Below, piece by piece: positions 31,826-39,878 of a stretch of 49,719 nucleotides of DNA. Below the pieces are notes generated by a model, which was not told the origin of the DNA, ran no database searches, and saw nothing but the letters and a program-made list of their open reading frames with translations. The stretch is taken from positions 1-49,719 of the forward strand of contig CAKSJP010000016.1 of NCBI GenBank assembly GCA_934463425.1, given 5' to 3'. Both the position numbers and the translations under genes were made by a program. Every line of letters starts with the position of its first letter. Within the stretch, counting starts at the first letter, position 1. Source of the stretch: an uncultured Ruminococcus sp. Its GTDB lineage: Bacteria > Bacillota > Clostridia > Oscillospirales > Ruminococcaceae.

Positions 31826-32793
31826 TTGTCGTCCTCCATGTCCTCCGGGATGCAGGGCTTCAGCGCAGCGATGGCGCACTCGATCTGGGAGGCATCCGGT
31901 TCACGGGTGGTGATGCGCTGGATCTGGAGTCCCGGCCAGGAAAGCGCCCGGGTCAGCCAGCTGTTGCTCCGGCCGGCGATGCGGATGAACTCATAGGAGA
32001 TGCCCACAACCACCGGCAGCAGGAGAATGCTGACGATCATCCGGGGCACGACCTGGTAGATGGGCACGATGCACATCACCAGGATGCTGACGATCAGGGT
32101 AATGAAGATGAAGCTTGTGCCGCAGCGCGGATGGAAGCGCGTGTGCTTCTTCACGTTCTCTACGGTCAGCTCCTCCCCTGCCTCATAGCAGGCAATGGTC
32201 TTATGCTCTGCCCCGTGGTATTCATAGGTGCGGCGGATGTCCTTCATCAGTCCGGTGCACGCCATATAGCCCAGGAAGATGACGATCTTGATGATGCCCT
32301 CCAGCAGCGACCGCACGAAGCGGCTGTTGTCGGGAATGGCGGTGTGGGAGATCAGCTGTCCGATGAGGAATTTCGGCAGGAACACAAACAGACCGATGGC
32401 GACGGCGATGCCGATCACCATGCCGATGGACATGATGATGCCGAAGAGCTTGTCTCCCAGCTTTTCATCCAGCCACTTTTCAAAGCGGTTCATGTCCTCG
32501 TCGCTCTCTTCCCCGTCCTCCGGCACCTGTTTTTCTGCCGACTTTGTCAGGCAGCGGTAGCCATCCTTCATGGACAGCACGAAGTTGAAGCTGCCGCGGA
32601 CAAAGGGGCACTTTCGGTACCAGGGCATGTGCTTGCCGTTATTCTCCTGCCAGGTCTCCACGTCGATCTCGCCGTTGGGGAGGCGGCATGCCATAGCGCC
32701 GGTATCTGCGCCTTTCATCATAACGCCCTCGATCAGTGCCTGACCGCCGATCTTGGTCATGTGCTTTGGATTTTCTCTGGGTTGTTTTGCCAT
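31819..32793 (-). CDS. DUF1385 family membrane protein
   Basis: A 324-residue member of the DUF1385 (YqhQ-like) family, of unknown function and commonly next to prmC in Firmicutes. The N-terminal signature KIGGQALIEGVMMKGADTGA and the central EYHGAEHKTIACYEAGEELT are diagnostic. About four membrane helices are predicted (around 112-140, 168-190, 225-250 and 255-275). It overlaps prmC by seven nt and begins 42 nt after the histidine kinase stop, so kinase, DUF1385, prmC, recA and recX may be one transcript. Confidence 0.92.
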   Translation of the reverse strand: MAKQPRENPKHMTKIGGQALIEGVMMKGADTGAMACRLPNGEIDVETWQENNGKHMPWYRKCPFVRGSFNFVLSMKDGYRCLTKSAEKQVPEDGEESDEDMNRFEKWLDEKLGDKLFGIIMSIGMVIGIAVAIGLFVFLPKFLIGQLISHTAIPDNSRFVRSLLEGIIKIVIFLGYMACTGLMKDIRRTYEYHGAEHKTIACYEAGEELTVENVKKHTRFHPRCGTSFIFITLIVSILVMCIVPIYQVVPRMIVSILLLPVVVGISYEFIRIAGRSNSWLTRALSWPGLQIQRITTREPDASQIECAIAALKPCIPEDMEDDKW

Positions 32794-32835
32794 ATGCTAT
32801 CCTTTCTTCTGGTTCGCGAAAACAGGCGGATGCCG

Positions 32836-34296
32836 TTAGGTTGCTGCGCTGCTGCGGCGCTGGGCTTCTACCGGGAGGGTGATGGTCACATTGGTGCCCA
32901 CGTTCAGCTCACTGGTGATGTCCAGTCTGCCGCCGTGCATGGTGATGATCTCATCTGCCACGGCGAGTCCGATGCCGGAGCCGCGCCGGGTGTGGTTTGC
33001 CTTAAAGAACTTCGTCTTGACCCGGGGCAGATCGGCGGCGCTGATGCCCACGCCGTTGTCTGTGATGGTGACCTGGATCATGTTTCCCACCTCTTCGGCG
33101 CTGATGGTGATGGTGCTGCCGGAGTTGGAATATTTGATGGCGTTGTCAATGACGTTGATAAACACCTGACGGATGCGGTTTTTGTCGCCGTAGACAAAGG
33201 GCAGCATCTCCGGTTCCTGATAGATGATGTGGATGTTCTCCCGTTTTGCCTTTTCCGTATAGATGAGCACAGCGTCCCCCAGTTCCGCCAGCACATCCAT
33301 GGTGGCGCACTGGAGGGAGAATCTGCCGCTCTGCATCCGGGAGAAGTCCAGCAGCTCCTCTACCATCTCCGACAGGCGCTCAGTCTCGTTGACGATAACA
33401 TGCACGCCCCGCTGCACGGTGTCCGGATCGGCTTCCATGCACATGGTCTCCGCCCAGCCCTTAATGGCAGTCAGCGGCGTCCGCAGCTCGTGGGAAACCG
33501 AGGAGATGAACTCGTTTTTCATGTTCTCCGTATTGGAAAGCTCGTCCGCCATCTGGTTGATGGACACGCAGAGATCGCCGATCTCATCACTGCTGTTTTC
33601 CTGGATGCGGACGGAAAAGTCACCCTTTGCGTACTGCTTGGTGGTGGCGTTGATCTGCTTGATGGGGCGCACAATGGAGCGAACGAAGTACATGCCCGTA
33701 ATGCCCAGGAGCAGGAGCACGCCGACGCACACCGCAGTGACACCGAAAATATAGGAGTTGACGGTGGATTGGATGCGGTCCAGGGAGGCGACCACCCGGA
33801 TGGCGTTGTATTCTGTGTTCATATCGGAAATATCCACAGAAAGCGCCATAATGGTCTCGCCGTCCTGCTTGCCCACCCAATAGCCGTCGCCGCCGTCCAT
33901 AACGTCCTCATAGTCCGGCATGGCTGCACCCTCTGCCGGCGTGAAGCCGGAGGAGGTCAGGGCGACTCTGCCCCGGGAATTGATCGCCATCAGCTCCATT
34001 TTGTCCTTATCGGAAAAGTTCTCGATGGTGCTGCGCATTTCCGAAGAAAAATTGATGTCGGCATCCTGGGCATAGCGGCTGAGGACACCGGTCACAGAGC
34101 TGATCTTGGTATTCAGATACTGCTGGGACGCGCTGTAGTAGTAGTTCTGCATGATATAGATAAATGCCAGATCCAGTACTGTCAGCACCAGGGCGATGAT
34201 CCCCAGGTTATTGATGACCCACCGCCGTGTGATCGAACTTCCGGCGCGTTTTTTTGCGCCGCGTCTGCGTTTATTTGTCATTCCACTTATATCCAT
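32836..34296 (-). CDS. Two-component sensor histidine kinase
   Basis: A membrane sensor kinase of about 486 residues. The helix WVINNLGIIALVLTVLDLAF (about 26-46) is followed by an extracytoplasmic sensing region (about 47-185) and a second helix near 190-210. A HAMP domain (SIVRPIKQINATTKQYAKGD, about 212-265), a HisKA dimerisation domain with the phospho-His in SSVSHELRTPLTAIKGW, and a HATPase domain with N box (VINVIDNAIKYS), DNGVGIS and GSGIGLAVA follow. The layout is WalK/PhoR-like; the signal is unknown. The start overlaps the regulator gene; ATG at 34281 is an alternative. Neither has a strong SD, which fits translational coupling. Confidence 0.93.
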   Translation of the reverse strand: MDISGMTNKRRRGAKKRAGSSITRRWVINNLGIIALVLTVLDLAFIYIMQNYYYSASQQYLNTKISSVTGVLSRYAQDADINFSSEMRSTIENFSDKDKMELMAINSRGRVALTSSGFTPAEGAAMPDYEDVMDGGDGYWVGKQDGETIMALSVDISDMNTEYNAIRVVASLDRIQSTVNSYIFGVTAVCVGVLLLLGITGMYFVRSIVRPIKQINATTKQYAKGDFSVRIQENSSDEIGDLCVSINQMADELSNTENMKNEFISSVSHELRTPLTAIKGWAETMCMEADPDTVQRGVHVIVNETERLSEMVEELLDFSRMQSGRFSLQCATMDVLAELGDAVLIYTEKAKRENIHIIYQEPEMLPFVYGDKNRIRQVFINVIDNAIKYSNSGSTITISAEEVGNMIQVTITDNGVGISAADLPRVKTKFFKANHTRRGSGIGLAVADEIITMHGGRLDITSELNVGTNVTITLPVEAQRRSSAAT

Positions 34297-34969
34297 AGCC
34301 CCAGATCGTCGTAATGTAATGCGGCTTGCTGGGTTCTTCTTCGATCTTCATGCGGATGCGGCGGATATTCACGTCCACGATCTTGTCATCGCCGAAATAG
34401 CCGTCGCCCCAGATGTGGTTCAGGATGCTGGCGCGGTCCAGGGCGGTGTTCTGATTGTTCAGGAAATATTCCATGATCTGATATTCCACCTGGGTCAGGT
34501 CGATGAGCTTGCCGTTTTTGGTGACGGTGCGGCTCTTGAGGTTCAGGGTGAACGGGCCGCTTTCGATGACGGGCGACTGTTCGTCCTTGATAAAGCTCAT
34601 GCAGACACGGCGGTAGATGGCGTCCACTCTGGCGGTCAGCTCAGAGGGGGAGAACGGCTTTGTGATATAGTCGTCCGCGCCGAACATCAGTCCGCTGACC
34701 TTATCCATCTCCTGTGTCCGCGCCGTCAGCATGATAATGCCGATGGTGGAGCTTTTTTCCCGGAGCTTTTTGCAGACGGTAAAGCCGTCGATGCCGGGCA
34801 TCATGATATCCAGCAGCACGATGTCAAAATTGCCGTGCTCTTCTTCAAAGACCCGGAGCGCGTCCTCGCCGCATCCCACATCGCACACGTCATAGCCGGC
34901 GCGCTTGAGGTTGATGACGACAAAATCCCGGATCACATCTTCATCTTCACACACTAAAATTCGTTTCAT
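34271..34969 (-). CDS. OmpR/PhoB-family response regulator
   Basis: A DNA-binding partner of the kinase downstream. The 232 residues comprise a receiver domain (MKRILVCEDEDVIRDFVVIN; phospho-acceptor Asp in FDIVLLDIMMPG; Lys in DDYITKPFSP; about 1-120) and a winged-helix output domain (about 130-230) with NHIWGDGYFGDDKIVDVNIR and HYITTIWGYGYKW. The ATG at 34969 has GAGGTG five bases upstream. The frame stays open 92 codons upstream through repeat cluster 4, which is not coding. The kinase gene overlaps its 3' end. Confidence 0.95.
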   Translation of the reverse strand: MKRILVCEDEDVIRDFVVINLKRAGYDVCDVGCGEDALRVFEEEHGNFDIVLLDIMMPGIDGFTVCKKLREKSSTIGIIMLTARTQEMDKVSGLMFGADDYITKPFSPSELTARVDAIYRRVCMSFIKDEQSPVIESGPFTLNLKSRTVTKNGKLIDLTQVEYQIMEYFLNNQNTALDRASILNHIWGDGYFGDDKIVDVNIRRIRMKIEEEPSKPHYITTIWGYGYKWNDK

Positions 34970-35024
34970 TTCTACACCTCTGTTTGAGAGACTGTTTTTA
35001 TTTTCACATTCCGAAAGGCGGATC

Positions 35025-35220
35025 ATTCCCCTGTCCCTTCGGGACATCCCCCTTTTCAAGGGGGATGTATTCGCCCGGGATACCCGTAAACCTACCAACG
35101 GGCGAACGATGTTCGCCCCTACGATTGGGAGGATGTCATATACGTTGCCATAAGGTTTTCCATTTCCGGTACGGGACGCCTGCATTAAAATTATCCCTCC
35201 GGCACTTCGTGCCGTCTCAG
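35025..35220. repeat. Dispersed palindromic repeat cluster 4
   Basis: It contains CCTGTCCCTTCGGGACATC, CCCCCTTTTCAAGGGGG, GGGCGAACGATGTTCGCCCC (about 35100-35119) and CTCCGGCACTTCGTGCCGTC (35196-35215). It lies in the 265-nt gap between the VCBS-like lipoprotein gene and the response regulator. No clear promoter for the regulator was found. Confidence 0.85.
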
Positions 35221-35234
35221 CACAGGAAAAATCC

Positions 35235-36575
35235 TTACTGTACAAACAGAAACCGCACCATAAGCGTTTCCCACGGCTGTGCCAGATCGTCCTCGGTCTC
35301 GGCAGCTTTCATATAATAAGACGCCTTGCCCCGGGTATGGAGCAGCCGATAGCCCTCGGCCTCGCGCTCCTCCCGGGTCTCTGCATCCTGTGCCACACTG
35401 TAGCGGAGCAGCTCGGTCATATGGTCATTCATCTCGCCGTCATAGCGGCAGAACACGATGTCCCCTGTGAGAGTATCCGTCACCGCAGTCACCGTGTCAT
35501 ACCACGCCGCCGGCAGCAGGAACACACAGCCGTCATTCAGGCTGAAATAGCCCCGTGCCTTTTCGGTCAGGCTGCCCTCAGAGACACTGAGCCACCGGGT
35601 GAGACGCACCTGCTCTGAGGCATCTGCGCCATAGCCCGGAAACGGTTCCTGCACCGGGATCTCCACGGCGCCGTCACCGTCCAGATCCATGGAAAGATAA
35701 CCCACCGAGCGGCTGGTCTGTGACACCGACTCGCTGTCGGAGAGCACATATGCCAGGGTATTCCCCTGCACATGCAGGATCTCGGTTTGCAGCGAGGACG
35801 GCCCGGTGGTGCCGTCGATATAGATGCCGGTAGTGCCGTCGGACAATGTGCCGTACACCGTCTGGCTGAAGTCCGTAAACCCGGTGCGCAGATCCAGCTT
35901 GCCGTTGTCCTTGATGCTGCCGTCCCGGAGACGGTACATCGCCGCCGAGGAGGAGGCGTTTTCTGTCAGCTTTCCCAGCACCAGAAGCTCCCGGGTCTGG
36001 TCGCCGTCCAGGTCTGCCACATCAAACATGGTATACGCTGCAGTGAACAGCTGCTGCACCTCGCTGTCGCCGTAACGGTAGACGGTCAGAGACTTGTCCG
36101 ACTGATCCACGCCGCTGTAGCCCACAAAGATCTGATTCTGGGCAGTATCTCCCATGGGTGAGATCTCAATGCGTTCTACCTCTGTGCCGTCTGCCGGACG
36201 GTCGCACACGGACATCCACGCCCCTTTGACCTGGTCCAGAACACTGAGCCGCAGTCCGTTTTCTGCGGCGGCGAGGCTGGTTTTCTTATAGAATACCAGT
36301 GCTTCGTCTGCGCCGTCCCCGTCCAGATCCGCCACCGTAAAGGCGGAGAGATTCGCGCCGGCTCTGGGGTACTGGAGGGTGATGCTGCTCCCCACGGCAT
36401 CCTGGAGCGCCAGATAGATCTGCTGCTGTTCTTCACTCAGACTGGGGGGCTTCAGCAGAGAATCCACCGTTGCACCCGGCGTACAGCCGGAAAACAGCAG
36501 GCAGCAGAGTAGGCAAAATGCGGCTGGCAGCCGTGGCCGCCGCCGCATCCTCAGCATAGGGATTATCGGTCGCAT
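35235..36575 (-). CDS. Lipoprotein with VCBS/FG-GAP-like repeats
   Basis: Function unknown. The 446-residue protein has a signal peptide with lipobox LLFSGC (about residue 31), so it is membrane-anchored outside the cell. At least three Asp-rich repeat loops of the FG-GAP/VCBS kind are present: VADLDGDGADEALVFYKK, VADLDGDQTRELLVLG and SMDLDGDGAVEIPVQEP, typical of calcium-binding beta-propeller blades. The ATG at 36575 has AAGGAGT ten bases upstream and overlaps the citrate synthase stop, so the pair are co-transcribed. ATGs at 36557 and 36548 are alternatives. Confidence 0.82.
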   Translation of the reverse strand: MRPIIPMLRMRRRPRLPAAFCLLCCLLFSGCTPGATVDSLLKPPSLSEEQQQIYLALQDAVGSSITLQYPRAGANLSAFTVADLDGDGADEALVFYKKTSLAAAENGLRLSVLDQVKGAWMSVCDRPADGTEVERIEISPMGDTAQNQIFVGYSGVDQSDKSLTVYRYGDSEVQQLFTAAYTMFDVADLDGDQTRELLVLGKLTENASSSAAMYRLRDGSIKDNGKLDLRTGFTDFSQTVYGTLSDGTTGIYIDGTTGPSSLQTEILHVQGNTLAYVLSDSESVSQTSRSVGYLSMDLDGDGAVEIPVQEPFPGYGADASEQVRLTRWLSVSEGSLTEKARGYFSLNDGCVFLLPAAWYDTVTAVTDTLTGDIVFCRYDGEMNDHMTELLRYSVAQDAETREEREAEGYRLLHTRGKASYYMKAAETEDDLAQPWETLMVRFLFVQ

Positions 36576-37936
36576 AGAGGAACATACTCCTTCGCCTTTG
36601 CGATCGCCTTGTATGCCGGACGGATGATCCGCTTTCCGGTGAGCATCTCTTCCATACGGTGCGCCGCCCAGCCCACCATTCTGGCGGTGGCGAACAGCGG
36701 TGTAAACAGCTCGTCCGGAATGCCCAGCATCCGGTACACCAGACCGGAGTACATATCCACATTGGCACATACTACCTTGTCGCTGCCCCGGACAGACTTC
36801 ATCAGCTCCGGTGTCAGCTTTTCAACGGTATCCAGCAGCTTGAACTCCCGTTCGATCTCCTTGCCGGCAGCCAGTGCCATTGCCTTGCGCTTCAGGATCA
36901 CAGCGCGGGGATCAGACAGGGTATAAACTGCATGTCCCATGCCGTAGATCAGGCCGGAACCGTCGTTGGCTTCCTTCCGCAGGATCTTGGTGAGATAGTC
37001 GGCGACTTCGCCCTCGTTCTCCCAGTGTGCCACATGTGCCTTGATGTCGTCCAGCATCTGGATGACCTTGATGTTCGCGCCGCCGTGACGGGGTCCCTTG
37101 AGGGAGTTGATGGCGGAGGTGTATGCGGCAAAGGGATCTGTGCCGGAAGAGGTCGCCACGCGGCAGGCAAAGGTGGAGTTGTTTCCGCCGCCGTGGTCTG
37201 CGTGGAGCGCCAGCAGGGTATCCAGCAGCTGCGCCTCTGCCTTGGTATAGGAGCGGTCGCTCCGGATCAGGGACAGGATGGACTCTGCGGTGTTCTCCTC
37301 CGGGCGCAGCGGGTGCATGATGAGGCTGGCGTTGTCATACTTATGGCGCTTCGCCTGATATGCGCCGTCCATGAGGATGGGCATTTTTGCGATCAGATCC
37401 AGGGCGATGGACATCTCGTCCTCAATGGTGGTATTCTCGGTCACATCGGAATAGGAATACAGGGACAGGATGCTCCGCGCCAGTTTATTCATAATGTTAT
37501 TGGACGGTGACTGCATGATGGAATCCACCAGGAATCCCGGCGGCAGCTCGCGGCGAACGCCGAGTGAGCGTGTCATGCGCTCCAGATCTGCGCCGTTGGG
37601 GAGTCTGCCGAACAGCAGCAGATAAGCTGCTTCTTCAAAAACGAATCGGTCCTCCCGCTCTGCATTTTCGATCAGATCGTTGATATCATAGCCCCGGTAG
37701 ATGAGCTGGCCGGGGATCGGCTGGCGCTCGCCTTCGCTCATAACATAGCCATGTACCATACAGATCCGGGTAATCCCAGCAATGACGCCGGAACCGTCTG
37801 CGTTTCTCAGACCTCGTTTTACATCAAAGCGTTCGTAATATTTTGGCGCGATGGCGGAATATTGCACCATATCTTCGCATAAATTGTGAATATCAGAATC
37901 TTCAATGCTGTGGTTATAAATCAGCTGCGGTGTCAT
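36563..37936 (-). CDS. gltA: Citrate synthase
   Basis: It condenses oxaloacetate and acetyl-CoA to citrate, probably feeding glutamate synthesis in an anaerobe. The 457-residue protein has the conserved LHADHGGGNNSTFACRVATS with the catalytic-site His, then RHGGANIKVIQM, YGMGHAVYTLSDPRAV (second His) and a late arginine-containing RMLGIPDELFTPLFA. It is of the longer citrate synthase type common in Clostridia. The promoter at 37970-37998 is near consensus, and GGAGGCAATCTCT precedes the ATG. The lipoprotein gene overlaps its 3' end. No aconitase or isocitrate dehydrogenase gene is adjacent. Confidence 0.94.
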   Translation of the reverse strand: MTPQLIYNHSIEDSDIHNLCEDMVQYSAIAPKYYERFDVKRGLRNADGSGVIAGITRICMVHGYVMSEGERQPIPGQLIYRGYDINDLIENAEREDRFVFEEAAYLLLFGRLPNGADLERMTRSLGVRRELPPGFLVDSIMQSPSNNIMNKLARSILSLYSYSDVTENTTIEDEMSIALDLIAKMPILMDGAYQAKRHKYDNASLIMHPLRPEENTAESILSLIRSDRSYTKAEAQLLDTLLALHADHGGGNNSTFACRVATSSGTDPFAAYTSAINSLKGPRHGGANIKVIQMLDDIKAHVAHWENEGEVADYLTKILRKEANDGSGLIYGMGHAVYTLSDPRAVILKRKAMALAAGKEIEREFKLLDTVEKLTPELMKSVRGSDKVVCANVDMYSGLVYRMLGIPDELFTPLFATARMVGWAAHRMEEMLTGKRIIRPAYKAIAKAKEYVPLCDR

Positions 37937-37969
37937 AGAGATTGCCTCCTTGTTTAATCGTTACCTTAT

Positions 37970-37998
37970 ATTATACACGAAAAGCCGCCGCCTGTCAA
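37970..37998 (-). promoter_or_regulatory. gltA promoter
   Basis: On the minus strand TTGACA (complement of 37993-37998), a 17-bp spacer and TATAAT (complement of 37970-37975), 33 nt before the start codon. Confidence 0.85.
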
Positions 37999-38051
37999 TC
38001 TTTTTCAAAGGTTTTTGTCCGGCAGGAGAAAAGCAGAAAGGAACTGGGAGA

Positions 38052-39098
38052 ATGAGGAAATATTTGATGACCCTGGGCGCTTTTACGGCTGCCCTGTTTT
38101 TGTTTACGGTGCTTCCGGCGCAGTTTACGGCGCGTTCTTCCGGCACAGCGCCGCCGTCTGCCACAGCACCCACTTCTCTTTCTGTGCCGGAGGATGCCGC
38201 AGATTCTGCAAGCACCGGGAAAGCAGCGCAGCTTTGCAGCAGCTACAGAATGCTGGACATCACCAGCGGCAGGGTGGAGGAGATCTCCGTCCGGGACTAT
38301 GTGATCGGCGCGGTCTGTGCGGAAATGCCGGCGACCTTTGCGCCGGAGGCGCTCAAGGCACAGGCGGTGGCGGCGCACACCTATGCCGAGCGGCAGCATC
38401 TCCTGGAAAAATCCAGTCCCACTGCGGAGCTTTGCGGCGCGGATTTTTCCAACGACAGCAGTCAGTACCAGGCGTGCTTCACAGAAAATCAGGCGCGGCA
38501 GTACTACGGTGACAGCTTCGACAGCGCCTATGCCAAGATCACCCAGGCAGTAGACGAGGTGCTCCCCTATGTCCTGGAATATGAGGGCGCGCCCATTATT
38601 GCGGCGTTCTGCTCCATGTCCGCCGGTGTCACAGAAAGTGCAGAAAACGTGTGGGGCAGTCCGGTGGCATATCTCGTCCCGGTGGAAAGCGAAGCGGACA
38701 CGGCTGCGCCGCGGTATCTGGAGACTGCAAGCTTCAGCGGTGCGGAATTTCAGGAGGCGGTACAGGCACTGCTGCCCGATGCCGTCTGGGACAGCGACAT
38801 GGCAAAATGGGTGCAGACCGGGGATCGTTCCGATTCCGGGACGGTGCTCCAGGTGACCGTCGGCGGCGTCTCCTGCACCGGGCAGCAGCTGCGGGAAGCG
38901 CTGGGGCTGCGGTCGGCTGCCTTTTCCGTAGAAGTAAAGGACGGCGAGCTGGTTTTCACCACCAAGGGCTATGGACACGGCGTGGGCATGAGCCAGTTCG
39001 GGGCAAACGCCATGGCAAAGGACGGCGCGGACTGGCGGGAGATCCTGATGCATTATTATCCCGCAGCCGAGCTGACAGAGGGCAGGTTCGAAGCGTAA
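38052..39098 (+). CDS. spoIID: SpoIID/LytB domain protein
   Basis: SpoIID is a lytic transglycosylase that works with SpoIIP in engulfment during sporulation. The 348-residue protein has an N-terminal membrane anchor (MRKYLMTLGAFTAALFLFTV), a Ser/Thr/Ala-rich linker and the SpoIID domain (about 95-340). The hallmarks are VRDYVIGAVCAEMPATFAPE with the catalytic Glu, EALKAQAVAAHTYAE, and the C-terminal GYGHGVGMSQFGANAMAKDG. The ATG at 38052 has AGAAAGGAACTGGGAGA upstream; earlier in-frame codons lie over the gltA promoter. No spoIIQ or spoIIID neighbour is seen, so it could be a LytB-like homologue rather than the sporulation protein. Confidence 0.85.
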   Translation: MRKYLMTLGAFTAALFLFTVLPAQFTARSSGTAPPSATAPTSLSVPEDAADSASTGKAAQLCSSYRMLDITSGRVEEISVRDYVIGAVCAEMPATFAPEALKAQAVAAHTYAERQHLLEKSSPTAELCGADFSNDSSQYQACFTENQARQYYGDSFDSAYAKITQAVDEVLPYVLEYEGAPIIAAFCSMSAGVTESAENVWGSPVAYLVPVESEADTAAPRYLETASFSGAEFQEAVQALLPDAVWDSDMAKWVQTGDRSDSGTVLQVTVGGVSCTGQQLREALGLRSAAFSVEVKDGELVFTTKGYGHGVGMSQFGANAMAKDGADWREILMHYYPAAELTEGRFEA

Positions 39099-39243
39099 AT
39101 TTTCTCTATTTCACAATAGCTTTCCACAATATTTTCAACTTTTTAACAGAGAAAAACAAAGCGTTTTGTGGAAAGTTCGGCATTGTCCGAGAAAAGACAC
39201 GCATATTATACATTTTTTGCATAAAAATAATCCGGTCTGCCTC

Positions 39244-39272
39244 TTGACAAACCGGATGGATTCGGGTATAAT
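39244..39272 (+). promoter_or_regulatory. Antitoxin RNA promoter, TA unit 3
   Basis: TTGACA (39244-39249), 17-bp spacer, TATAAT (39267-39272), identical to the promoter at 39602-39630. Confidence 0.82.
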
Positions 39273-39278
39273 AAACAT

Positions 39279-39365
39279 AAAGAGAGCGTACCGAAAACGG
39301 TCTGCTCCCAAATTTCGCATTTAAATAGCTGCCAAAAGTCGGGGGACTAGGCGGCTATTTTCCTT
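39279..39365 (+). ncRNA. Antisense antitoxin RNA, TA unit 3
   Basis: The predicted RNA of about 85 nt starts AAAGAGAGCGTACCGAAAAC and ends at AAATAGCTGCC/GGCGGCTATTT followed by TCCTTTTC. Its 3' end overlaps the last codons of the convergent toxin 3. The 5' AGAGAGC-TACC core resembles the RNAs of units 1 and 2. Confidence 0.7.
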
Positions 39366-39441
39366 TTCTATTGTCATGCTGCATAATCTGAATGATCTTG
39401 CAGATAAAATTTAAAAGTTCCAAAACTTCTAATAGACTCAT
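39355..39441 (-). CDS. Type I toxin-like small peptide (unit 3)
   Basis: The 28-residue peptide starts MSLLEVLELLNFICKIIQIM, one continuous hydrophobic/amphipathic helix, and ends QHDNRKGK with a basic tail. It is shorter than toxins 1 and 2 and not clearly homologous in sequence, but the gene layout is the same: strong promoter (39541-39569), 5' UTR hairpin hiding the SD (GGGGGTG), convergent antisense RNA covering its end. It is below the size limit of normal gene prediction. Coding status rests on the good SD, ATG, layout and parallel to the other units. Confidence 0.65.
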   Translation of the reverse strand: MSLLEVLELLNFICKIIQIMQHDNRKGK

Positions 39442-39448
39442 GACATCA

Positions 39449-39480
39449 CCCCCTTCCTGTCAAAAAAGCAGGCGTGGGAG
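39449..39480 (-). promoter_or_regulatory. SD-sequestering hairpin, TA unit 3
   Basis: In the toxin mRNA CTCCCACGCCTG pairs with CAGGAAGGGGG through CCTG/CAGG and CCC/GGG, covering the SD of toxin 3. Confidence 0.6.
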
Positions 39481-39540
39481 CAGGATTAGACCGCCGTTAC
39501 ATATACAACCATATGTTTTTTCGGTACGCTCGTGATACCT

Positions 39541-39569
39541 ATTATAGCAAAACAAGGCGGCTTTGTCAA
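39541..39569 (-). promoter_or_regulatory. Toxin promoter, TA unit 3
   Basis: On the minus strand TTGACA (complement of 39564-39569), a 17-bp spacer and TATAAT (complement of 39541-39546). Confidence 0.8.
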
Positions 39570-39601
39570 GATTTCGACAAAACAATTATCCGGTCTGCCC
39601 C

Positions 39602-39630
39602 TTGACAAACCGGATGGATTCGGGTATAAT
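39602..39630 (+). promoter_or_regulatory. Promoter of the antitoxin-only copy 3b
   Basis: TTGACA (39602-39607), 17-bp spacer, TATAAT (39625-39630). The whole -35 to +15 region matches that of unit 3. Confidence 0.8.
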
Positions 39631-39636
39631 AAACAT

Positions 39637-39732
39637 AAAGAGAGCGTACCGAATGGCGGTCACTCCCGTTTAATTTGACTGTTTTTTTAGAAACAGCCGC
39701 CTTATGTAGGAGTAGGGCGGCTATTTCTCTTT
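39637..39732 (+). ncRNA. Antitoxin-only RNA copy 3b (toxin lost)
   Basis: A predicted RNA of about 95 nt with the same first 20 nt as the unit 3 antitoxin, ending in an AGCCGCC/GGCGGCT terminator. On the other strand only a decayed end of the toxin frame is visible (residues SDTRNTKEK then stop, similar to HDNRKGK). The space where the toxin would be is occupied by the GH5 terminator, so this copy has no toxin. Confidence 0.62.
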
Positions 39733-39765
39733 TGTATTGCGGGTATCACTGCACAGTATACTGAC

Positions 39766-39807
39766 AAAAAGCGGACAGTTCCCGGTTTGGGAAGCTGTCC
39801 GCTTTTT
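39766..39807. terminator. Bidirectional terminator after the GH5 gene
   Basis: AAAAAGCGGACAGTTCCC pairs with GGGAAGCTGTCCGCTTTTT (one mismatch), with T-runs on both strands. It ends the AraC-GH5 unit on the minus strand. Confidence 0.85.
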
Positions 39808-39878
39808 GCAGAATGTTTATGCGAGCATGTTTCATGAATACACATTTAAAACAGGCTCATATGAAGTTTATGAAATTG

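Noticed and set aside
32131..34314. Long plus-strand frame across the histidine kinase and DUF1385 genes
   Set aside because: It spans two real opposite-strand genes with intact domains. The translated product is His/Val/Asp-rich without motifs, a shadow caused by third-position GC bias.
39098..39240. AT-rich stretch after spoIID considered as a regulatory RNA or terminator
   Set aside because: There is no convincing stem with a T-run and no promoter. Only scattered AAAACA/TGTTTT-like complementarity is visible.
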